A DNA stretch of 64,000 nt. Origin: CBDAQR01 sp965199055 (GTDB lineage Bacteria; Pseudomonadota; Gammaproteobacteria; Pseudomonadales; Halieaceae). Shown one piece after another: positions 24,868 to 33,196 of the stretch. The notes under the pieces are model-generated. The model was not told the origin of the DNA. It did not search any database and saw nothing but the letters and a program-made list of their open reading frames with translations. How positions within the stretch are numbered: the stretch's first letter is position 1; each line of letters begins with the position of its first letter. The stretch lies in the NCBI GenBank assembly GCA_965199055.1, contig CBDAQR010000004.1, positions 1,116,001-1,180,000 of the forward strand. The letters run 5' to 3'. The position numbers and the translations under genes were made by a program.

Positions 24868-25657
24868 CTATCAGACGATTCTCGTCGAAAAGCGGGGAGC
24901 GGTGGATTGGGTAACACTCAATCGACCGGAGCAGCTCAATACTTTGTCTATGACGCTGGTTGATGAGCTCACACACTATTTTGATGCACTCAGTAACGAG
25001 TTGTCGGTTAGAGTGGTGGTGTTGAAAGCCAACGGGCGAATGTTCTGTGCGGGTGCCGACCTTTCCGGCGAGAGCTTTGAAGGAGAGTTTACGCCTCAGG
25101 AGGTGTACAAGACGCAGTTGCGCATCGGCAACATTTATCGAGCGATGCGTCGCTGCCCGCAGCCAATCATCACATTGGTGCATGGCGCGGCCTGCGGCGG
25201 TGGGCTGAGCCTTGCGCTGGCGTCTGATATTCGCATTGCAGGAGAGTCTGCGAAAATGAATGCGGCCTATATCAGAGCTGGCTTCAGTGCCTGCGATATG
25301 GGTTGCAGCTATTTTCTTCCGCGCATGGTCGGTGCTTCGGTGGCTGCTCAGTATATGCTAACCGGTCGTTTCATCTTTGCGGAGCAGGCCCTGCAGCATG
25401 GCCTGGTTGCGGAAGTAGTGCCCGACGCAGATTTGGAAAGTGCGGCGCAACCCTGGATCGACGACATGTTGCGCGCCACACCAATAGGATTGCGCTTGAC
25501 CAAGGACGGACTGAATCAGAATATAGACGCCGCGGGACTCGAAGCCGCTATGGCGCTCGAGGATCGCCAGCAGAGTCTGGCTGCGCTAACGCAGGATTGC
25601 CGGGAAGCGCAGATCGCTTTTTTCGAGAAGCGCGAGCCACACTACAAAGACGCCTGA
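24860..25657 (+). CDS. Enoyl-CoA hydratase/isomerase family protein
   Basis: 265 residues of crotonase fold with MFCAGADLS (61-69) and CGGGLSLAL. The first catalytic Glu is replaced (GGGLSLA) and the second region reads SACDMGCSYFLPR with Asp146, so this too is a non-standard crotonase, more like isomerases or hydrolases of the family than classical hydratase. It is coupled to the Nudix gene (ATG inside its last codons) and is followed by a 66-base gap with AAGGAG before the next gene. Substrate unknown; a branched acyl-CoA is likely from context. Confidence 0.83.
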   Translation: MSDYQTILVEKRGAVDWVTLNRPEQLNTLSMTLVDELTHYFDALSNELSVRVVVLKANGRMFCAGADLSGESFEGEFTPQEVYKTQLRIGNIYRAMRRCPQPIITLVHGAACGGGLSLALASDIRIAGESAKMNAAYIRAGFSACDMGCSYFLPRMVGASVAAQYMLTGRFIFAEQALQHGLVAEVVPDADLESAAQPWIDDMLRATPIGLRLTKDGLNQNIDAAGLEAAMALEDRQQSLAALTQDCREAQIAFFEKREPHYKDA

Positions 25658-25723
25658 AAGCGGTATTCAACTGCTATGCTGGTAATAGGCGTCAGCCCAA
25701 CACCAAAGTGAAGGAGACATAGA

Positions 25724-26290
25724 GTGAGCAATACAGTGATCGATGGCATTGATTATGGACCGTTGGCCTGCCTCGTCGGCACCTGGAAGGGCGATGAGGG
25801 CATGGATGTCGCGCCGGAGCCGGATGATGATGAGCACAATCCCTACTACGAAACCATCACCTACGTCGCCGCCGGAGATGTGACCAATGCCGAGGAGCAA
25901 ACCCTGTCCGTGGTTCGCTATCATCAGGTGGTCAGCCGAAAGTCGAATGACAAGGTATTTCACGATCAGGTGGGATACTGGTTATGGGACCCAGCCACTG
26001 GCGTTATATGCCAGACCTTGACGATACCGCGGGCTGTCACACTGCTCGCAGGCGGAAAAGCGAGCGTCGATGGCAATACCACCGTGCTTGAAGTTGACTC
26101 CAAAGAAGGTGATTCGGAGTGGGGTATTGTGCAATCGCCGTTTATGCAGAACAAAGCGCGTACGACGGCATTTAAGCACAAGATCACCGTCGACGGAGAT
26201 TCCATGCGTTACGATCAAACGACCTTCCTCGACATCTACGGTAAGAACGCGTACGAGCACACCGACGGCAATACCTTGAAGCGGCAGTAG
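25724..26290 (+). CDS. Nitrobindin/THAP4-like beta-barrel (FABP-like) protein
   Basis: 188 residues starting with GTG 7 bases after AAGGAG. LVGTWKGDEG (18-27) matches the GTWxGxG motif that opens the nitrobindin/THAP4 beta-barrel, whose bacterial members bind heme or hydrophobic ligands. The rest is strand-rich and hydrophilic, with no signal peptide. In this operon a role as a fatty-acyl or hydrophobic-ligand binder is attractive, but heme binding is the better known property of the fold. An obvious proximal His could not be confirmed by eye. Confidence 0.7.
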   Translation: MSNTVIDGIDYGPLACLVGTWKGDEGMDVAPEPDDDEHNPYYETITYVAAGDVTNAEEQTLSVVRYHQVVSRKSNDKVFHDQVGYWLWDPATGVICQTLTIPRAVTLLAGGKASVDGNTTVLEVDSKEGDSEWGIVQSPFMQNKARTTAFKHKITVDGDSMRYDQTTFLDIYGKNAYEHTDGNTLKRQ

Positions 26291-26315
26291 TACTCGATCT
26301 ATTGCGGCAATCCAC

Positions 26316-27866
26316 ATGAGTGACGAACTGCGGCCCGAACTGGCGGGCCTTAAGCAACGAGTAGAGCGCACCCTCGATAGCGGTCGCGAAGCGGCTGCGT
26401 CTAAACGCCATGCCAAGGGCTATCGCACCGCCCGAGAGAATCTCGAAGACCTGATTGAGCCCGATAGTTTTGTCGAGTATGGCCAGTTAGCCGTCGCCGC
26501 TCAGCGAAATAGAAGAGACTATGAAGACCTGCAAAGCAGTACCGCCGCTGACGGGGTAATAACTGGCGTGGGTTTGGTCAATGGCAAACGCACCGCTGTG
26601 GTTGTCTATGATTATGCGGTTCTGGCCGGAACCCAGGGGTTTTTTCATCATAAGAAGCTCGATCGCATTTTCGAGCTCGCAGAGGATTGGGATCTCCCGG
26701 TTATTATGTACACCGAAGGCGGGGGTGGACGTCCCGGTGATACCGATGTCGCCATACAGATCGCTGGTCTCAATAACACATCTTTTTCTACCTGGGCCAA
26801 GTTGTCTGGGATGGTGCCGCGCATCGCAGTGAATAATGGCTATTGCTTTGCCGGTAATGCAGCGCTGTTTGGCTGTGCGGATATCACAGTCGCAACCCGT
26901 AATTCGTGGATCGGTATGGCCGGCCCCGCAATGATCGAAGGCGGCGGGTTGGGGGTGCATGCACCGACGTCCATTGGCCCTATCGAAGTGCAGGAAAAGA
27001 ACGGTACCGTGGATATCGTCGCCGAGGATGAGGCGGACGCAACGCGCATCGCCAAGCAGTTGCTCGGCTATTTTCAGGGTCCGATTGCCGAGTGGAACAG
27101 CGTGGACCAGGTCGGGCTGCGCGATGCGGTGCCGGAGGATCGGCGCTGGGGTTATCCGGTGCGGCGTATCATCGAAACCATAGCCGATGAAGGTAGCTTT
27201 CTGGAGTTGCGCCGTGTCTACGGCCGCTCTGTTATCACGGGTTTCATGCGGCTTGAGGGCAACCCCGTCGGCTTGATCGCCAACGATTGTCAGCAACTGG
27301 GGGGTGCGGTAGACGCAGAGGCTTCGGAGAAAGCCGGAAGATTTTTGCAGTTATGCGATGCCTTCGAGTTGCCTGTGGTCTCACTAACCGACACGCCGGG
27401 CTTTATGGTGGGGCCCGATAGCGAGAAGCAAGCCGCGGTGCGACGTATGTCGAGTCTGTTCGTTGCCGGCGCCAGTATTACTGTTCCAATGGTGGCAATC
27501 TTTCTCCGCAAGGGTTACGGCCTGGGTGCCATGGCAATGACGGGGGGCAGTTTTGTGTCGCCGGTTTATGCCGCCGCCTGGCCGACCGGTGAGTTTGGGG
27601 GTATGGGTCTGGAAGGGGCCGTACGCCTGGGTTACAAAAAGGAGCTTGAGGCGGTGGAAGACCCAATGGAACGCGAAAAGCTGTTCGAGACCTTGGTGGC
27701 ACGCATGTATGAAACGGGCAAAGCCACCGAGGCTGCCTCTCACTTGGAAATCGATGCCGTAATCGACCCTGCCGAAACCCGCGCGGTGATCATCCGCGCG
27801 TTGGCCGCTGCACCCAAGCCCCGGCCGCCGCAGCACGGCCGTCGAAATTTTGTGGATACCTGGTAA
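26316..27866 (+). CDS. Acyl-CoA carboxylase carboxyltransferase (beta) subunit
   Basis: 516 residues with both crotonase-like halves of a carboxyltransferase. The N half carries VYDYAVLAGTQGFFHHKK and GGGGRPGDTD; the C half has TDTPGFMVGPDSEKQAAVRR and LRKGYGLGAMAM. Such subunits transfer CO2 from carboxybiotin to acyl-CoA. No biotin carboxylase lies next to it; the nearest, at 38018, belongs to the Atu-like operon. It may share that subunit or work as a decarboxylase-type enzyme. It has a weak ribosome site and ends overlapping the next start (TAATG). Confidence 0.87.
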   Translation: MSDELRPELAGLKQRVERTLDSGREAAASKRHAKGYRTARENLEDLIEPDSFVEYGQLAVAAQRNRRDYEDLQSSTAADGVITGVGLVNGKRTAVVVYDYAVLAGTQGFFHHKKLDRIFELAEDWDLPVIMYTEGGGGRPGDTDVAIQIAGLNNTSFSTWAKLSGMVPRIAVNNGYCFAGNAALFGCADITVATRNSWIGMAGPAMIEGGGLGVHAPTSIGPIEVQEKNGTVDIVAEDEADATRIAKQLLGYFQGPIAEWNSVDQVGLRDAVPEDRRWGYPVRRIIETIADEGSFLELRRVYGRSVITGFMRLEGNPVGLIANDCQQLGGAVDAEASEKAGRFLQLCDAFELPVVSLTDTPGFMVGPDSEKQAAVRRMSSLFVAGASITVPMVAIFLRKGYGLGAMAMTGGSFVSPVYAAAWPTGEFGGMGLEGAVRLGYKKELEAVEDPMEREKLFETLVARMYETGKATEAASHLEIDAVIDPAETRAVIIRALAAAPKPRPPQHGRRNFVDTW

Positions 27867-29272
27867 TGGAACTCGGCTACCGCAGCGTCGCCATCGCGCG
27901 AGAATGTGAGTCACCAGAAAATCCCGGTGCGCTGGAGAAGCGGGTTGCACTGATTCCAGCCGATGCCGCGGCGCTGGTTCAAGCCGGCTGTAGCGTGTTT
28001 GTGGAAAGCAGTGCGGGAGAGGGGGTTGGCTTCTCTGATGCCGAGTATGAAGCTGCCGGCGTAGTCGTTCAGACTGCTGAAGATATTTATCGTGACAAAG
28101 ATCTCATCATCAAATTCAAGGGGCCATCGCTCGAGTCTATCCCTCAGATGCGTCCTGGCACTACGCTGTTTTGCATGGCGCACTTTCACTCCTATCCCGA
28201 TCGCGCGAAGTTGCTGGAAGATCAGCGCATTAATGTGCTGGCGATGGAAGAAGTGCTTGAATCGCCCAAAACTCAGAGCGATGAGCGGATCATAGGGCGC
28301 ATGGCGATGGCCGATGCGCTGAGGCCCTTCATCAATAACAACACGATCGGCGGTCTGCGCGTTCGCGTGCTGCAGTGGTCGCCACGTCTCGATGCGGCGA
28401 TTCGCCGTGCCGGAAACCGCGATCCGCGCTCGCTGGATGTGTTGCAAGCGGATGTCGACTTCGAGGAACTGAAGGCTTTCGGCGAAGAGACCTTGTACGT
28501 CTACGACAGCGCGACCTTTAACGACGAGAAGCAACTACTGCCCAAACTCAGGGCGTCAGGTTGTCATGTATATGATATCGAGGAGTACAACGCCGATGGC
28601 GGGCTACTCGCTGTCGCCGCTTACCGTGAAGCCCATCCTCCGCTGGAGTTTGGCGGTCGCCGTATTCAATGTTTGCATGAGACGGGACGCGCAGGCGCCC
28701 GCTATGGTGTGGATCTGCTCAAGCAGAACAAGCCTGGTATTGACCTGCGTACCGCCAGCGCCTGTGTGCTGGGTTATGGCAACGTAGGGCAGGGCGCCAT
28801 ACACGAGTTGTACGAACAGGGAATCGGTTGCGTACATGTGCTGGGTCGCACCCACACTGTGAGTGGTCGCATAGATTACTGGCTGGCTAATGCTGATCTG
28901 GTGGTTAATGGCGCCGAACAGCCACCGGAGTTGCGTGGTGTGAATTATCTGGTCAGCAATCATCACTTGAAGAAAGTGTTGAAAGACGGTGCCGTTGTTA
29001 TTGATCTTGTGGGCGGCAGTCCCACCAATCGTTCACCGGTCGAACCGGTGCTGAGTTGTACTTTCCTTACCGACCCCCATTTTGTGCAGGATGGCGTTAC
29101 CGTGTCATCGCTCTGGGGCTGGCCGATGATGGGTATGATGCGCGAGACCGCCATCCGCTACTCCGGTCAGATTCGCGAGGTCTTGCTCGACCAAGAAGCC
29201 GCTATTCGTGGTATTGCGCACTTTACGCCAGGTGTTGCGCGCGCGCTGGTCTGTGGTCCCCATCAGCCCTGA
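27866..29272 (+). CDS. Alanine dehydrogenase/transhydrogenase (AlaDh_PNT)-like oxidoreductase
   Basis: 468 residues, longer than alanine dehydrogenase (about 370). The N-terminus has the AlaDh/PNT pattern (EKRVALIPADAAALVQAGC, then AGEGVGFSDAEYEAAG). A Rossmann motif VLGYGNVGQGA lies at about 305-315, and between the two is an extra segment of about 100 residues with no match I can name. It should be an NAD(P)-dependent dehydrogenase, but neither alanine nor saccharopine specificity can be supported. It is coupled to the carboxyltransferase before it and followed 11 bases later by an AraC regulator, so it belongs to the operon. Confidence 0.68.
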   Translation: MELGYRSVAIARECESPENPGALEKRVALIPADAAALVQAGCSVFVESSAGEGVGFSDAEYEAAGVVVQTAEDIYRDKDLIIKFKGPSLESIPQMRPGTTLFCMAHFHSYPDRAKLLEDQRINVLAMEEVLESPKTQSDERIIGRMAMADALRPFINNNTIGGLRVRVLQWSPRLDAAIRRAGNRDPRSLDVLQADVDFEELKAFGEETLYVYDSATFNDEKQLLPKLRASGCHVYDIEEYNADGGLLAVAAYREAHPPLEFGGRRIQCLHETGRAGARYGVDLLKQNKPGIDLRTASACVLGYGNVGQGAIHELYEQGIGCVHVLGRTHTVSGRIDYWLANADLVVNGAEQPPELRGVNYLVSNHHLKKVLKDGAVVIDLVGGSPTNRSPVEPVLSCTFLTDPHFVQDGVTVSSLWGWPMMGMMRETAIRYSGQIREVLLDQEAAIRGIAHFTPGVARALVCGPHQP

Positions 29273-29283
29273 GTTAGGCGGCT

Positions 29284-30297
29284 ATGAATGACGCCCCACC
29301 CACCGTCAACGTCTCTGGCTTCAACGCCATATTTCAGGTTGCTGAGCGATTTGGCCTTTCCCAAGAGACGCTCACGCAAACGCTGCAACTGGAACCCGAG
29401 TGGCTGCGGCACAGGGAGGACCGGCTGCCTGTGGCCCGGTACCTGGATGCATTCCGTGTTGCCGCCGAGCTCTGTCAGTGTCCAGACCTGGGTATCTATG
29501 TCGGCCGCGCGAATCACTTTACCGGTTTAACGCTTTTACTTTACATGTCGACCATTTGTCGCAGTTTCCGAGAGTATCTCAACCTGGTGCCCAGTATCCT
29601 GCGCCTGCGTGGCGAGATTGGTGCGGTGCTCATCGATCGTGAGGGAGAATTTATTCGCTTGAAGTGGCAGCCCCTGCAAGAAGAATCTGCACAAGAGCGT
29701 TTTCTCAGTGATGATGTACTCACGTCTTCGGCGGCAATCGTCAATTCGCTCTGCGTCGATCCTATCCCCGTGCGGCGCGCCGAATTCACTTACGCTGAGC
29801 CGGAAGATACCGAACTGCTCCGTGAAACATTCGGCGATGACCTGTCCTTTGATATGCCGCTCAGCTGTCTCTACTTCGATGCCAAGTGCCTGCGCTCTCC
29901 CATCATAAAGCTCGACTACGAATTGGCTGGCGAGGTTTCTGACTCGCTGCAGGACTTGTTTGCCGCAGAGCCGGTGACAGACCCCTTTCTCAGCACAGTG
30001 CGACACGCGGTGCATCAGGCGCTGCCGACGGGCGATTTACATATCGATGTCATCGCCACTGAACTGGGTGTATCCCGCCGCACCTTGCAGCGTAGACTGG
30101 CTCAGCGTGACACCCATTTCATGCAGGTGCTGGGCGAGGTGAGGGCAGAACTGGCCGTGCGCTATCTGGCCGATAAGCGCCTTGGCGTAACCGAGATCGC
30201 GTTTCTTTTGGGTTATTCCGACCTCGCCGCATTTTCTACTGCGTTTCGCGGTTGGTACGACTGCTCCCCCAGCGAATATCGTACGCGCTCGGCGTAG
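29284..30297 (+). CDS. AraC-family transcriptional regulator
   Basis: 337 residues. A C-terminal double helix-turn-helix (LGVSRRTLQRRLAQRDTHF; IAFLLGYSDLAAFSTAFRGW) follows an OruR/ArgR-type N-terminal domain. It is the regulator nearest to the Atu-like operon and lies about 1 kb upstream of a pair of 21-bp-spaced direct repeats (31235-31269), a spacing typical of AraC-family operators. It may therefore control that operon, the racemase operon it is part of, or both. This link is inference. Confidence 0.88.
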   Translation: MNDAPPTVNVSGFNAIFQVAERFGLSQETLTQTLQLEPEWLRHREDRLPVARYLDAFRVAAELCQCPDLGIYVGRANHFTGLTLLLYMSTICRSFREYLNLVPSILRLRGEIGAVLIDREGEFIRLKWQPLQEESAQERFLSDDVLTSSAAIVNSLCVDPIPVRRAEFTYAEPEDTELLRETFGDDLSFDMPLSCLYFDAKCLRSPIIKLDYELAGEVSDSLQDLFAAEPVTDPFLSTVRHAVHQALPTGDLHIDVIATELGVSRRTLQRRLAQRDTHFMQVLGEVRAELAVRYLADKRLGVTEIAFLLGYSDLAAFSTAFRGWYDCSPSEYRTRSA

Positions 30298-30360
30298 CTT
30301 GGGCGAGGAGCGTCGATATCAACTAATGTTGTTACATCTGAAAAAGGAGTGGATGGCAGC

Positions 30361-30744
30361 ATGGCCAAATTGATTACTCTCTGTCTTATTGTCGTAGGGC
30401 TGATTAACTTTGTCCCCGTCGCCGGCGTGCTATCTGCACAAAAGATGGAAGCAGCCTATTCGGTATCGCTACAGAGTACTGAGTTGCAGATTCTTATGCG
30501 CCACCGGGCGCTTCTATTCGGCATCCTCGGCGGATTCGTACTCTATGCCGCGTTTGTTCCCGCTTATCAGAACGTGGCCATGGTGATGGCCGGTGTCAGC
30601 ATGGTTGGTTTTGCGGTCCTGGTGGTCGCAGCAGGGGACTACAATCCGGAAATCAGAAAGGTACTGTTAGTTGATATGGTGGGTATCGTGTTCCTGATTA
30701 TTGCTGCGGTGCTCAAAGTCATGGCCGCTAAACACGTCACGTGA
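30361..30744 (+). CDS. Four-helix membrane protein of unknown function
   Basis: 127 residues from the ATG at 30361, which has AAGGAG ending 11 bases upstream; an in-frame GTG at 30349 overlaps that ribosome site and is unlikely. Four hydrophobic segments are visible (about 3-23, 48-65, 70-90 and 98-120), with short loops and little outside the membrane. The family is not recognised. It shares a GTGA stop/start overlap with the cupin gene that follows, so the two are translated together. Confidence 0.7.
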   Translation: MAKLITLCLIVVGLINFVPVAGVLSAQKMEAAYSVSLQSTELQILMRHRALLFGILGGFVLYAAFVPAYQNVAMVMAGVSMVGFAVLVVAAGDYNPEIRKVLLVDMVGIVFLIIAAVLKVMAAKHVT

Positions 30745-31094
30745 CGCAAAGCAGCGGCAAGACGCGTCGCGCGACGCGTGAAGGAAGCCTGTTTGCAGAT
30801 ATTCCCGAAAGCATCGGTGAAGAACTGTTCAGCGAGTTACTGCGGGGAAGGGAGTTTCGGGTAGAACGAATCGTTTCTAAGGGGCACACATCGCCGGAGT
30901 CAGGCTGGTACGACCAGAAGGAGCACGAATGGGTTATGGTGCTACAGGGGGAGGCCAAGTTGTCTTTTGAAGATGAACGTGTCGAGCAATTGGTGGCAGG
31001 AAGTTACATCAATATTCCTGCTGGCGTAAGACATAGGGTCATCTGGACTGCACCTGGTGTCGAGACCATCTGGCTGGCGATCCACTACTCTTAA
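30741..31094 (+). CDS. Small cupin-domain protein
   Basis: 117 residues starting with GTG, which overlaps the preceding stop. A single cupin barrel with EHEWVMVLQGEAKLSFE (first motif) and GSYINIPAGVRHRVIW (second motif) retains the usual His/Glu metal ligands (His and Glu in KEHEW, His in GVRHRV). Similar proteins annotated as cupin_2 may act as small metal-dependent enzymes or ligand sensors. It ends the large plus-strand operon; an AT-rich stretch with a T-run follows, but no clear hairpin. Confidence 0.82.
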   Translation: MTQSSGKTRRATREGSLFADIPESIGEELFSELLRGREFRVERIVSKGHTSPESGWYDQKEHEWVMVLQGEAKLSFEDERVEQLVAGSYINIPAGVRHRVIWTAPGVETIWLAIHYS

Positions 31095-31234
31095 AAATGA
31101 ATAAATACAATGAGTTAGGCTTTATAGTCCATTTTTTTATTAATCGATAATGAGCCTGCCTTACCCTGGCGGCAATGCCCCAATCTTCAGAAATTTATTG
31201 GTGTGTTGGTCCCGGAAGATCAATCGAGCGCTTA

Positions 31235-31299
31235 ATGGCACCAATTCGAAATATCATGGCACCACTTCGCAGGCCCTGATACCGCACTCTCCTTACTAT
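31235..31299 (+). promoter_or_regulatory. Putative AraC-type operator (21-bp direct repeat) and promoter of the Atu-like operon
   Basis: Two direct copies of ATGGCACCA-N-TTCG lie at 31235-31248 and 31256-31269, exactly 21 bp apart (two helical turns), the spacing typical of AraC-family half-sites. The second copy ends just before the expected -35 position of a -10-like TACTAT at 31294-31299, as in activator-dependent promoters with a poor -35. Downstream, an inverted repeat GCCACC...GGTGGC (31311-31331) precedes the ribosome site CAGGAG of the dehydrogenase gene. The rest of the 260-base gap is AT-rich and shows nothing else. The repeats are seen directly; their function is inferred. Confidence 0.55.
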
Positions 31300-31354
31300 G
31301 TTGGCTCCGTGCCACCAGCCTATTCGGTGGCGTTGACGTTTACAGGAGCCAACC

Positions 31355-32527
31355 ATGTCACTGGATTTCGATTCTGCGCGCCTCCCTAATCCCAATTTCA
31401 CTGAGGATCACGAAGCCTGGCGCACTCAGCTCAGAAAGTTCATTGATGCTGAAATCATGCCATACGCTGATGAGTGGGATGAAGCAGGTCAAATACCGGA
31501 CGATCTCTGGCCCAAGGCCGCTGCGGTTGGGCTGCTTGGCATCGGTTATCCGGAGCAGTATGGCGGTGTAATGGAGGGAATCGATTCCTGGCACAGCTGG
31601 ATCACGTCGGAAGAGCTAGCGCGCGTGGGCGTGGGCGGCGTTAACGCGAGCCTGATGGTGCATGGCATTGGTCTGCCGCCGGTTATCAACTGGGGCAGCG
31701 ACGAGATGAAAGAGATGGTGGCACCGCCGGTTCTGGCCGGAGAGAAGAATATTTCACTGGGTATCACCGAACCCGGCGCAGGTTCTGACGTCGCGCAACT
31801 ATCAACCACGGCTGTGCGCGATGGCGACCACTATATCGTCAACGGCTCCAAGACCTATATCACAGGTGGTATGCGTGCTGATTGGGTATCCACTGCCGTG
31901 CGTACGGGCGAAGGCGGCGCCAAGGGTGTTTCCATGCTGCTTATTCCCACCGACGCGGAAGGCTTTACGCGTACGCCGCTGGATCGCAAACAAGGCTGGT
32001 GGGCGTCTGACACCGCAACCCTGTATTTCGACAACGTCCGGGTGCCGGTTGAAAACCTGATTGGCGAAGAGAACAAAGGCTTCCTCGTGATTATGACCAA
32101 TTTCAACGGCGAGCGTATGGGTATGGCCTGCGGTATGGAAGCCATGGCCCGCGTCTGTCTTGAGGAGGCTGTCGAATGGGCGCGTGAGCGCAAGACATTC
32201 GGTAAACGATTGGCAGATCACCAGGTCATACGGCACAAGATTGCGCAGATGAAACAGAAGCTGAATGCAACCCAAGCCTATATTCGAATGTGTTTTGAGA
32301 GCATCGAGGCGGGCAACCCCAACCCGGGTGATATCGCCATGCTCAAAGTGCAGGCGAGCGAGACCATGGAGTTTTGTGCGCGCGAATCGATGCAGATTCT
32401 GGGCGGCATCGGCTATATGCGCGGCAACCGGGTAGAGCGGATCTACCGCGAGGTACGCGTCAACGCCATTGGCGGTGGCTCCGAGGAAATCATGCGGGGT
32501 CTTGCATCGCGCCAGTACGGCCTCTGA
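31355..32527 (+). CDS. Acyl-CoA dehydrogenase (possibly AtuD-like)
   Basis: 390 residues. ITEPGAGSDVAQLST (about 131-145) is the flavin motif and GGGSEEIMRGLASRQYGL closes the protein. It is the first gene of a ten-gene operon with carboxylase subunits, an AtuE-like hydratase and AtuA, so it is a candidate citronellyl-CoA dehydrogenase (AtuD in Pseudomonas, about 385 residues), introducing the 2,3-double bond before beta-methyl carboxylation. Two more dehydrogenases lie in the same operon and either could take that role. CAGGAG lies 8 bases before the ATG. Confidence 0.9.
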   Translation: MSLDFDSARLPNPNFTEDHEAWRTQLRKFIDAEIMPYADEWDEAGQIPDDLWPKAAAVGLLGIGYPEQYGGVMEGIDSWHSWITSEELARVGVGGVNASLMVHGIGLPPVINWGSDEMKEMVAPPVLAGEKNISLGITEPGAGSDVAQLSTTAVRDGDHYIVNGSKTYITGGMRADWVSTAVRTGEGGAKGVSMLLIPTDAEGFTRTPLDRKQGWWASDTATLYFDNVRVPVENLIGEENKGFLVIMTNFNGERMGMACGMEAMARVCLEEAVEWARERKTFGKRLADHQVIRHKIAQMKQKLNATQAYIRMCFESIEAGNPNPGDIAMLKVQASETMEFCARESMQILGGIGYMRGNRVERIYREVRVNAIGGGSEEIMRGLASRQYGL

Positions 32528-32547
32528 TCAAGAGCGAAGGAGACGAT

Positions 32548-33192
32548 ATGAAAGTTTGGCATTGCAAGGCAGCACGCTCATTACGCGCTGTGTGGGCATT
32601 GGAGGAAATGGAACTCGACTATGACATTCACGTCATGCCGTTCCCGCCGCGCATCTTTGAGCGTGATTACCTAGAGACGAATCCTCTGGGCACCATCCCC
32701 TACCTAGAGGATGGCGATGCTCGGATGACAGAGTCCTCGGGTATCTGCCTGTATCTCGTAGAGAAGTACGACAAGTTCGAGTTTGGGCTCAAGAATGGTC
32801 ACCCGGAGTATGCTGACTACCTGAACTGGCTGTTCCATAGCGACGCGACGCTCACGTTTCCCCAAACCCTGGTGATGCGGTATTTCCATCTCGAACCCAC
32901 ACCAGAGAAGGAGGCTGTCGGTATCGATTATGCCAAGTGGTTCTTTGCGCGCACCCGCTTGTTGGATGCGCACCTGAAAGATCGTGAATATCTCTGTGAT
33001 AACCGCTTCACCATCGCCGACATCGCTATCGGCTATGCCATCTACCTGGCCAAGAGCATCAAGCTGGAAGACTTGGTCGAGCGACAGTTCACGCCCCAGG
33101 TTGAAGATTGGTACGCCCGCATTACCGAACGCCCGGCCTTTCTTCGAGCTGATGCGATTGACGTAGCGCAGCCTGAGAACGACTCGGAGTAG
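32548..33192 (+). CDS. Glutathione S-transferase family protein
   Basis: 214 residues from the ATG at 32548 (GAAGGAGAC upstream). The N-terminal thioredoxin-like domain has NPLGTIPYLEDGDARMTESS, the usual gamma-glutamyl binding cis-proline and Ser region. The helical C domain carries the folding motif FTIADIAIGYAIYLAKS. It lies between a dehydrogenase and a carboxyltransferase in an Atu-like operon, which is unusual. It might bind or isomerise an electrophilic enoyl intermediate or serve detoxification. Substrate unknown. Confidence 0.88.
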   Translation: MKVWHCKAARSLRAVWALEEMELDYDIHVMPFPPRIFERDYLETNPLGTIPYLEDGDARMTESSGICLYLVEKYDKFEFGLKNGHPEYADYLNWLFHSDATLTFPQTLVMRYFHLEPTPEKEAVGIDYAKWFFARTRLLDAHLKDREYLCDNRFTIADIAIGYAIYLAKSIKLEDLVERQFTPQVEDWYARITERPAFLRADAIDVAQPENDSE

Positions 33193-33196
33193 AACC

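Noticed and set aside
31150..31389. A 79-codon frame in the gap before the Atu-like operon
   Set aside because: No ribosome site or family pattern; it overlaps the putative operator and the start of the dehydrogenase gene.
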